Positions 7,531 to 12,689 of a stretch of DNA of 12,689 nucleotides are shown piece after piece. The stretch's first letter is position 1. The number at the start of each line of letters is the position of its first letter. Position numbers and translations under genes: made by a program. Under the pieces are notes generated by a model. The model saw only the letters and a program-made list of their open reading frames with translations, ran no database searches and was not told the DNA's origin. This DNA comes from Candidatus Latescibacterota bacterium. GTDB taxonomy: Bacteria > JAAXHH01 > JABIQT01. The stretch is from assembly GCA_018667995.1 (NCBI GenBank), contig JABIQT010000489.1, forward strand, positions 1-12,689, read 5' to 3'.

Positions 7531-8403
7531 CTATGAGAGTGGGCTCAAATCGAAGCCTGCCTCAGCTTCGGCAGCTATGACGCCGGGCGTCCAGTCCGTC
7601 GGCCACTCCCACCCTGGAACCCGAATGCTGCTCGCCCTCATTCGGTGAGCAGCGGCCCTGCGATGGGTCCCTGCCGCTGCGGTGCTGATGCCTGATGAAT
7701 GCAGGGTGGTCGGGTAGTAGAACGTAACGCTACCTCTTCCAGCTACGCATTCAATTGCCTCCGATTTGTGAGCTTCAACATAAGCGCTCTGTATCTTGCC
7801 AGTCTGGTCGCCGTGAAGTTCGAACGGACCCTCCAGATATGACCCTGGTAGCACACGCAAGACTCCGTTCTCGGAGGTCTGCTCGTCGACGTTAATACGT
7901 ACGATCAGAGATTTTCGGTAGTAATCTTCGTCCATATTCATCTGGTTGGGACGCACGTGCAAATGGCCGAACTGGTACCGGTATTTGCTTACATCTATGG
8001 CGTCCCAGTCCGGTGGGTCCATTATAAAGAAGGAGTCCTGATGCCATCCTATGGAGGCGTCACCTCCAGCCACTTTGTCAAACATGGTCCCCGGGCTGGC
8101 GTGTACAACGGGCTCTCCTAATGCCGTTTCCAGAATCTCAATGATTGCGGGGTGACGGGTATACCTCAGGCCCTCCTCGCAGACACCGTATAGTTCCCAG
8201 AGTGTCCACACTGTATCATTCGCTCGACCCAGCAGTGTGTCGGTGGGGCGGCCCTTGTAGGATTCGGACGAGAGAGCTTCCTCTATCGACTGATTGAGAA
8301 GCCTCGTAAAATCGTCCATCTCACGATCTGAGAATACGTTCTCAACTGTAATGAATCCCTGCGTTTGGAGCGAATTGACAAGGCCACTGATGCTGGTGTG
8401 CAT
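7531..8403 (-). CDS. Phytanoyl-CoA dioxygenase (PhyH) family oxygenase
   Basis: This is a predicted Fe(II)/2-oxoglutarate-dependent oxygenase of 290 residues, of unknown substrate. The iron-binding facial triad is visible as H121-x-D123 in GWHQDSFF and H235 in TTLHSSG, and an arginine at about 248-249 (GTHRRAAA) suits binding of the 2-oxoglutarate carboxylate. The N-terminal part ([19 protein letters not shown]) and [13 protein letters not shown] match the family. I chose the ATG at 8403 because GAGG (complement of 8412-8415) lies 8 bases upstream. An open extension of 31 codons further upstream runs into the preceding gene and is not family-like. The start is 10 bases after the stop of the GcvT/YgfZ-like gene. 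PhyH proteins are abundant in several uncultured marine and soil lineages and hydroxylate diverse small molecules, so the name does not imply phytanoyl-CoA as substrate. Confidence 0.88.
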   Translation of the reverse strand: MHTSISGLVNSLQTQGFITVENVFSDREMDDFTRLLNQSIEEALSSESYKGRPTDTLLGRANDTVWTLWELYGVCEEGLRYTRHPAIIEILETALGEPVVHASPGTMFDKVAGGDASIGWHQDSFFIMDPPDWDAIDVSKYRYQFGHLHVRPNQMNMDEDYYRKSLIVRINVDEQTSENGVLRVLPGSYLEGPFELHGDQTGKIQSAYVEAHKSEAIECVAGRGSVTFYYPTTLHSSGISTAAAGTHRRAAAHRMRASSIRVPGWEWPTDWTPGVIAAEAEAGFDLSPLS

Positions 8404-8411
8404 TCTGATTT

Positions 8412-8415
8412 CCTC
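8412..8415 (-). promoter_or_regulatory. Shine-Dalgarno of the PhyH gene
   Basis: GAGG on the minus strand overlaps the stop codon of the upstream GcvT/YgfZ-like gene (complement 8414-8416) and lies 8 bases before the ATG at 8403. It supports the shorter PhyH start and translational coupling. Confidence 0.65.
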
Positions 8416-9484
8416 AGGTGATCTCGTGGAACGGTAATGGTACAATCTCAGCCTCTGTCGATCCGCCTTCCATCGCCAGTGTGATACGATCTCCATGATT
8501 CATGTATTTGCGCCGAATAAATCCGAGCGCAATGACACCGTCCTCCCACTGGCTCCGGACCGCACTTGTAATCCACCCAGCCTCCTGCCCGTCTTTCTGT
8601 AGTACTGCGTCCTTCTTTGGTACAATATCACCAAGGACTTTCAAACCAGACAAAACCCTATTGGGACGTCCTCGGTGCTCCATCATTACGACAGGCTCCT
8701 GGCCGATATAGCACCCCTTGTCAAAACTCACCGCTCGTTCCTTCACGGCCTCGTTGGGAATGATCCTTTCGTCCAGCTCTGCACCGTACCGAGGGATGCC
8801 GGCCTCTACCCGTAAGATCTCGAGCGACTCGAGCCCAACAGGAACGGCCCCACATGCCATGAGGGTCGTCCATAGTGTAGAAAGACCCTCATTTTGAACG
8901 AAGAGATCATATCCTGTTGTACCCGTATTTGAATTCACTGCAACCGTGACCTCCTGGTCGCCAATTTCTGCAGTAAAATGACACATTGGATCGGCGGTAT
9001 CAAATGTAAGACCCAGTCGGCTCAGGCAGGCGGATGCCTCGGGTCCACGAAGCCCAATCATTCCCATTGTCGCGGTAGCATCATTCATGGAGACATCATC
9101 CATGAGTGCGTATCGTTCTAGAATCTCCTGAAGAACAGCGGCCATTCCCGGCTCCGTATCAATCAGCAGGTCGGTCGCACGGACGTACACCGTCATATCA
9201 CTTAGAATCTTGCCCTGAGGGGACAGAATGCAAGCATATGTCCCATCACCAGGTCCGAGCCCGCTGATGTCATTGGTGACTATCCTATGAAGGAATGTCT
9301 GGCGGTCCGCACCGGACATGGTGATTTTGCCCCGATGTGACAGGTCGACAACACCACATCTCTGTGTCGCCGCAGCATACTCAGTTGTGATGTTCCCGAA
9401 ATGCATAGGCATTTCGAAACCAGAGTAGTTCCCAAATACGGCACCAGCAGGTGAAAGGTCGTGATGTATGTGTGAATCATTCAT
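8414..9484 (-). CDS. GcvT/YgfZ-family folate-binding aminomethyltransferase-like protein
   Basis: This 356-residue protein has the tetrahydrofolate-binding GcvT fold. The N-terminal half resembles glycine-cleavage T-protein: GNYSGFEMPMHFG (about 18-30), VVDLSHRGKI (45-54), FLHRIVTNDI (64-73) and LSPQGKILSDMTVY. The signature at 256-263, however, is KGCYIGQE, the cysteine-containing motif typical of YgfZ/IbaG-neighbourhood folate proteins that help iron-sulfur enzymes, where T-proteins usually have a KxxFIGRE-like sequence. The length is closer to GcvT (about 360) than to many YgfZ proteins. No gcvH, gcvP or other glycine-cleavage gene is near, which argues against a normal T-protein role. It may act as a one-carbon or demethylation partner of the neighbouring oxygenase or SDR, or as an Fe-S maintenance factor; neither is shown. 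An AGGA site (complement 9495-9498) lies about 10 bases before the start. Confidence 0.85.
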   Translation of the reverse strand: MNDSHIHHDLSPAGAVFGNYSGFEMPMHFGNITTEYAAATQRCGVVDLSHRGKITMSGADRQTFLHRIVTNDISGLGPGDGTYACILSPQGKILSDMTVYVRATDLLIDTEPGMAAVLQEILERYALMDDVSMNDATATMGMIGLRGPEASACLSRLGLTFDTADPMCHFTAEIGDQEVTVAVNSNTGTTGYDLFVQNEGLSTLWTTLMACGAVPVGLESLEILRVEAGIPRYGAELDERIIPNEAVKERAVSFDKGCYIGQEPVVMMEHRGRPNRVLSGLKVLGDIVPKKDAVLQKDGQEAGWITSAVRSQWEDGVIALGFIRRKYMNHGDRITLAMEGGSTEAEIVPLPFHEIT

Positions 9485-9514
9485 TAAAAGGTCGTCCTAA
9501 CTTTTCGATTCGAT

Positions 9515-10300
9515 TTACTCAGATGCCATGGCTACGTCCGTCCATTTACGCATTCCCGCAGTCAACCCTCCATCTATGACAAAAAGGGCACCAGTGGCAA
9601 AGGATGCTTCGTCGGATGCCAGAAAAAGGGCAGTGGAAGCTATTTCGTCAGGTTTTCCCACGCGTTTTAGTGGGTACCAGTCGGCAATATCATCAAATAC
9701 GTTGGGATTCGATTTTTCTCGCTCGGCCCAGATCTCTGTCCTGATTGTGCCAGGTGCGATTGCATTTACGCGTATACCGTATTCGCCATAGGAACATGCC
9801 ATGTTCTGCGTTAGGTTGATCACGCCTGCTTTTGCTGCGCTGTACGCAGCATTTCCCACCGCGGTGATACCATTGACGGAAGCAATGTTGACAATGCTGC
9901 CCTGCTTCCTGGTAATCATGTGAGGAAGGACGGCTCTGGAACATAGATAAACACTCCGGAGTACGACCGAGAGGTTTCGATCCCAGGTTTCTGATGCGAT
10001 GTCCAGCACGTCCATACCTTCACAGATAGCCGCATTGTTAACAAGGATATCCACGCGGCCTTGGGCGTCTATCACAGCTTCTGTCATGGACACGACAGAA
10101 GCCTCATTGCTTACATCTGCCTCGATAAAGAATGCTGACCCGCCGGTAGCCTTGATTTCGTCGACAGTACTTTGCCCACCGGCCGTATTGAGATCTGTTA
10201 CTGCTACAGAAGCCCCCTCATGGGCGAAGCGGATGGCAGTAGCCTTTCCTATACCTGAGGCGGATCCCGTGATGATCGCTATTTTTCCGGAAAGTCTCAT
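9515..10300 (-). CDS. Short-chain dehydrogenase/reductase (SDR), NAD(H)-type
   Basis: This is a classical SDR of 261 residues with a Rossmann fold. It has the cofactor loop TGSASGIG (11-18), an aspartate D36 at the end of the second strand (VTDLN) that favours NAD(H) over NADP(H), NNAA (88-91), N109, the catalytic serine S141 (NIAS), and the YxxxK pair Y153 and K157. PGTIRTEI (from 183) is also typical, as is the C-terminal DGGLTAG. It would oxidise or reduce a hydroxyl/keto group; the substrate cannot be read from sequence. FabG-like or glucose/sugar dehydrogenase-like annotation would both be over-precise. It is the first gene of the leftward unit, with its own divergent promoter and an AGGGG site about 11 bases upstream, and is followed after 30 bases by the GcvT/YgfZ-like gene. 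Confidence 0.93.
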   Translation of the reverse strand: MRLSGKIAIITGSASGIGKATAIRFAHEGASVAVTDLNTAGGQSTVDEIKATGGSAFFIEADVSNEASVVSMTEAVIDAQGRVDILVNNAAICEGMDVLDIASETWDRNLSVVLRSVYLCSRAVLPHMITRKQGSIVNIASVNGITAVGNAAYSAAKAGVINLTQNMACSYGEYGIRVNAIAPGTIRTEIWAEREKSNPNVFDDIADWYPLKRVGKPDEIASTALFLASDEASFATGALFVIDGGLTAGMRKWTDVAMASE

Positions 10301-10355
10301 TGATATGTTATCCCCTGTTGCGACAGGTCAAATTGACGCTCATCAACGAACCAAA

Positions 10356-10383
10356 ATTAGTGGCCATAGATGCCGTCTGTCAA
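10356..10383 (-). promoter_or_regulatory. Putative sigma70-type promoter of the leftward SDR unit
   Basis: On the minus strand, a perfect -35 TTGACA (complement of 10378-10383) is followed after 16 bases by ACTAAT (complement of 10356-10361) as a -10 box with four of six matches. It would start transcription about 50 bases upstream of the SDR ATG. Boxes are seen in the sequence; activity is inferred. Confidence 0.5.
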
Positions 10384-10424
10384 CCGAATTAACCCACTCT
10401 GAGCCTGTGTTTATGTGTTGACAG
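10377..10424. repeat. 8-bp inverted repeat CTGTCAAC / GTTGACAG in the divergent promoter region
   Basis: CTGTCAAC (10377-10384) and its exact reverse complement GTTGACAG (10417-10424) are separated by 32 bases, so their centres lie 40 bp apart, near four helical turns. Each arm contains the -35 box of one of the two outward-facing promoters. The sequence alone does not show whether the symmetry is only the shared -35 consensus or also a regulator binding site. A second pair, CCGAATT (10384-10390) and AATTCGG (10425-10431), sits next to the arms. Confidence 0.6.
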
Positions 10425-10446
10425 AATTCGGGCATCCTATTATGGT
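10418..10446 (+). promoter_or_regulatory. Putative sigma70-type promoter of glyS
   Basis: A perfect -35 TTGACA (10418-10423) is followed after 17 bases by TATGGT (10441-10446), a four-of-six -10 box. An overlapping TATTAT (10438-10443) fits the consensus better, but at a short 14-base spacing. Transcription would begin near 10453, leaving a leader of about 50 bases without an obvious T-box or other riboswitch. No T-box specifier or T-box sequence was recognised. Confidence 0.55.
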
Positions 10447-10502
10447 AAAGGCCTGCCTAACTGCTCACAGATGCACATTCCAGAATACGCGAAAGGATCA
10501 CC

Positions 10503-12101
10503 GTGCCGGCTGTATCGCTAGAACAAATAGCATCACTTTGTAAACGACGTGGTATCATCTATCCAGGCTCCGAGATCTACGGTGGTTTTCAGGGAACCTA
10601 TGACTATGGGCCGGTGGGTGTTGAGCTCAAGAACAATCTCATAGATTCCTGGTGGCGCACCAACGTCTATGAACGGGACGATATGGAAGGTCTCGATTCC
10701 GCTGTCCTCATGAATCCAAAGACCTGGAATTATTCGGGCCACGAAGAGACGTTTGTTGATCCTCTGGTAGATTGCCGTGAATGCAAAAGCAGGTACCGGG
10801 CAGATCACGTAGGGGAGTCCTGCCCAAACTGCGGTTCGAATGATCTTACAGAACCAAGGCCCTTCAATCTGATGTTCAAGACACAGGTCGGGCCGGTGGC
10901 AGACGATGATTCCTACGCCTACCTCAGGCCCGAAACGGCCCAGGGCATTTTTGTAAATTTCGATAATGTGCTTACGACTACGGCTCGGAAGCTGCCCTTT
11001 GGTATTGCTCAGGTCGGTAAAGGCTTCCGTAACGAGATAAATCCAAGGAATTTCCTGTTTCGCGTTCGCGAGTTCGACATGATGGAGATCGAATTCTTTG
11101 TCGCTCCCGGGACCGAGGACGAATGGCAAGAAAAGTGGCTTCAGGACCGACTGGCCTGGTGGCGGCGTATAGGTGTTCGACGAGATATGATCAGCATCTA
11201 TGATGTACCGGCCGAAGATCTCGCGCATTACTCCAAACGCACTTACGACCTGATGTACGACTATCCCACGCTTGGGCCCGAGGAGATCGAGGGCATCGCC
11301 AGCAGGACCGATTTTGATCTCGGTTCACACACCCGATATCAGGACAAGTATGACCTCGTTTCTCAGGTCAAAGAGAATTCGGATAGCACAACGCGCCTGT
11401 CTTACTTCGATGTGAAGGCGAACAAACACATCATTCCGTTCGTGGTGGAGCCTTCAGCTGGAGTCGGCCGGTGCCTTCTGGCCGTGCTCTCGGAGGCCTA
11501 CGACGAGCCCATGGTGAAAGCGCCTGACGAGGATAGATTGAAGTTGGTCGCGGATGAGTTGGAAGTATTCAACAGAGCTGTCGGAAAGAACGACAAGATT
11601 CCGGTGGAGATGCGGGACACCATGCTGGGATTTGGAGAGTCGATTTCCCAGAACCTACCCGACACAATGCCTCAGATCGGGGCGCTTCTCGCCATGCCAG
11701 GTGCGGAGCGAATCAACGCGGGTAAGAAGCTTCGTGGACAGGCGCAGAAGGTTATTGAAGATCACTATCGTACGGTATTACATCTGAAGCCAAGCCTGGC
11801 TCCGGTCAAGGTCGCGGTGTTTCCACTCAAGAGGAACGATGAGGACCTGGTGTCTACTGCAAAGGGGATCCGCAAGAGTCTTCAGGTGGGTGGTCAGATC
11901 CGCACGGTATACGACGATACAGGTGCCATTGGAAAGCTGTATCGCCGGCAGGATGAAATCGGTACGCCATTCTGCGTGACTGTGGACTATGAGACACTCG
12001 AAAACAAGACGGTAACGGTCCGCGATCGGGATACCATGGAGCAGATTCGGCTTCCTATCGACGAATTGTCGTCATACGTGAGTGAACACGTAAATGAATA
12101 G
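10503..12101 (+). CDS. glyS: Glycyl-tRNA synthetase, alpha-2 (single-chain) type
   Basis: This class II aminoacyl-tRNA synthetase (also called GlyQS) charges tRNA-Gly with glycine in the cytoplasm. The 532-residue product has a zinc-ribbon insertion with C91-x2-C94-x12-C107-x2-C110. It then has FNLMFKTQVGP and AYLRPETAQGIF (about 121-150), motif 2 KGFRNEINPRNFLFRVREF (173-191) and motif 3 VEPSAGVGRCLLAVLSEAY (315-333). The anticodon-binding domain runs from LAPVKVAVFPLKRND (432) through DDTGAIGKLYRRQDEIGTPF to VTVRDRDTMEQ. Many bacterial members are nearer 460-500 residues; the excess lies mainly in residues 337-421. The start is GTG at 10503, five bases after AAGGA (10493-10497). This eukaryote/archaeal-like type replaces the alpha2-beta2 enzyme of Proteobacteria. 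A 30-base gap leads to the next gene. Confidence 0.97.
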   Translation: MPAVSLEQIASLCKRRGIIYPGSEIYGGFQGTYDYGPVGVELKNNLIDSWWRTNVYERDDMEGLDSAVLMNPKTWNYSGHEETFVDPLVDCRECKSRYRADHVGESCPNCGSNDLTEPRPFNLMFKTQVGPVADDDSYAYLRPETAQGIFVNFDNVLTTTARKLPFGIAQVGKGFRNEINPRNFLFRVREFDMMEIEFFVAPGTEDEWQEKWLQDRLAWWRRIGVRRDMISIYDVPAEDLAHYSKRTYDLMYDYPTLGPEEIEGIASRTDFDLGSHTRYQDKYDLVSQVKENSDSTTRLSYFDVKANKHIIPFVVEPSAGVGRCLLAVLSEAYDEPMVKAPDEDRLKLVADELEVFNRAVGKNDKIPVEMRDTMLGFGESISQNLPDTMPQIGALLAMPGAERINAGKKLRGQAQKVIEDHYRTVLHLKPSLAPVKVAVFPLKRNDEDLVSTAKGIRKSLQVGGQIRTVYDDTGAIGKLYRRQDEIGTPFCVTVDYETLENKTVTVRDRDTMEQIRLPIDELSSYVSEHVNE

Positions 12102-12106
12102 CAATC

Positions 12107-12125
12107 TATAATCTTTTTTAAGGAG
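12107..12125 (+). promoter_or_regulatory. Shine-Dalgarno, with a possible -10 box, before the Gfo/Idh/MocA gene
   Basis: AGGAG (12121-12125) lies six bases before the ATG at 12132 and fixes the start. A perfect TATAAT (12107-12112) followed by a T6 run is in the same 30-base gap, but no good -35 box lies 16-18 bases upstream and any transcript would have almost no leader. The ribosome binding site is solid; a promoter is only possible. Confidence 0.4.
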
Positions 12126-12131
12126 AGACCC

Positions 12132-12689
12132 ATGGCTCAAGACGTGAATGTCGGACTGATCGGCTATTCATTTATGGGCAAAGCGCATAGCCATGCCTAT
12201 AAAGATATGTCGTTCTTCTTCCCTGAGGCGGCCGCGAAACCTACCATGAAGGCCATTTGTGGGCGCAACGAGGCTAACGTCAAGGAGGCCGCTGAGAACT
12301 TCGGATGGCAAGGATACGAAACGGATTGGAAGAACTTGATCGCCCGGGATGATATAGACCTGATAGACATCTCAACCCCCGGTGACTCTCATGCAGAAAT
12401 GGCGATTGCGGCCGCGGAAGCCGGAAAGCACATATTCTGCGAGAAACCCCTGGCCAATAATCTCTCAGAAGCTCGTGCCATGAATGCAGCTGCTGAAAGA
12501 GCCGGCGTCAAGACAATGGTGGCCTATAATTATCGCCGCGTCCCTGCAGTCGCACTGGCAAAGCAGCTAATTGATGAGGGGCGTATTGGCCAGATATATC
12601 ATTGGCGTGCGGTGTACCTCCAGGATTGGATCATGGATCCGAATTTTCCGTTGGTTTGGAGGCTACAGAAGGAGAAAGCCGGATCCGGG
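12132..12689 (+). CDS. Gfo/Idh/MocA family oxidoreductase, 5' part
   Basis: This is an NAD(P)-dependent dehydrogenase of the glucose-fructose oxidoreductase / inositol dehydrogenase family; the substrate is likely a sugar, polyol or derivative. 186 codons are present up to the window edge, about half of a normal 350-400-residue protein. The N-terminal Rossmann fold shows VGLIGYSFMGKAHSHA (7-22), IDLIDISTP (75-83), HAEMAIAAAEAGKHIFCEKPLA with the conserved EKP lysine (104-106), and AYNYRR (131-136). The C-terminal substrate domain has just begun (GRIGQIYHWRA, QDW). The start ATG at 12132 follows AGGAG. The gene is 30 bases after glyS on the same strand, so it may be co-transcribed with it, though the two functions are unrelated. 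Confidence 0.93.
   Translation, partial: MAQDVNVGLIGYSFMGKAHSHAYKDMSFFFPEAAAKPTMKAICGRNEANVKEAAENFGWQGYETDWKNLIARDDIDLIDISTPGDSHAEMAIAAAEAGKHIFCEKPLANNLSEARAMNAAAERAGVKTMVAYNYRRVPAVALAKQLIDEGRIGQIYHWRAVYLQDWIMDPNFPLVWRLQKEKAGSG

Noticed and set aside
8404-8496. N-terminal extension of the PhyH gene by 31 codons
   Set aside because: It overlaps the end of the GcvT/YgfZ-like gene in another frame, encodes an Arg/His-rich non-family stretch, and the ATG at 8403 has a well-placed GAGG.
10447-10502. T-box or glycine riboswitch in the glyS leader
   Set aside because: The leader is about 50 bases, too short for a T-box or a glycine aptamer, and no T-box consensus or antiterminator is visible.
10533-11228. 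Minus-strand open frame of 231 codons inside glyS
   Set aside because: Antisense to the catalytic core of GlyRS, with no recognisable domain; explained by the codon bias of glyS.
1-12689. CRISPR array, transposon, tRNA or phage genes
   Set aside because: No regular direct repeats, transposase or integrase motifs, terminal inverted repeats or tRNA-like cloverleaf were recognised on either strand.

Overview
The window reads as a chromosomal segment of a free-living, probably uncultured Gram-negative-type bacterium of moderate GC. Nothing suggests phage or plasmid: there are no integrase, transposase, tRNA or CRISPR signals. The mix of a single-chain (alpha-2 type) glycyl-tRNA synthetase with phytanoyl-CoA dioxygenase, SDR and Gfo/Idh/MocA family genes resembles genomes of environmental lineages such as Latescibacterota, Poribacteria or Planctomycetes. 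That placement is an inference from gene content; no marker was compared with a database.

Region 1 (about 1-5305, + strand) is a compact translation and protein-targeting cluster: the 3' end of rsmB (16S rRNA m5C methyltransferase), then ffh (SRP GTPase), rpsP (ribosomal protein S16), rimM (30S maturation factor), trmD (tRNA m1G37 methyltransferase), rplS (ribosomal protein L19), rnhB (RNase HII) and yraN (UPF0102 nuclease-like protein). The core order rpsP-rimM-trmD-rplS is widely conserved. Spacings are short, with a 4-nt overlap at rplS/rnhB. The two larger gaps carry inverted repeats (ffh-rpsP and trmD-rplS). A PHP-domain metallohydrolase with an N-terminal export signal or membrane anchor (5305-6474) is translationally coupled to yraN and closes the + strand unit.

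Region 2 (6495-10300, - strand) is a four-gene unit transcribed leftward: an SDR oxidoreductase, a GcvT/YgfZ-family folate-binding protein, a phytanoyl-CoA dioxygenase-like Fe(II)/2-oxoglutarate oxygenase, and a type II dihydroorotase (pyrC). Gaps are 10-30 nt and each gene has its own ribosome binding site. It converges on the PHP gene with only 20 bp between stop codons. No other pyrimidine or glycine-cleavage genes are in view, so why these four are together is open.

Region 3 (10301-12689) starts with a 202-bp divergent intergenic region holding two face-away promoters, both with perfect TTGACA -35 boxes that lie in an 8-bp inverted repeat. It drives glyS rightward and the SDR unit leftward. 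After glyS, a Gfo/Idh/MocA dehydrogenase gene begins and runs off the window. The GlyRS has a roughly 80-residue segment between motif 3 and the anticodon-binding domain that I do not recognise from shorter bacterial homologues.

I found no convincing new defence, mobile or RNA system. The most interesting leads are the mixed minus-strand operon, the divergent promoter design, the hybrid GcvT/YgfZ protein, the exported PHP protein and the GlyRS insertion.
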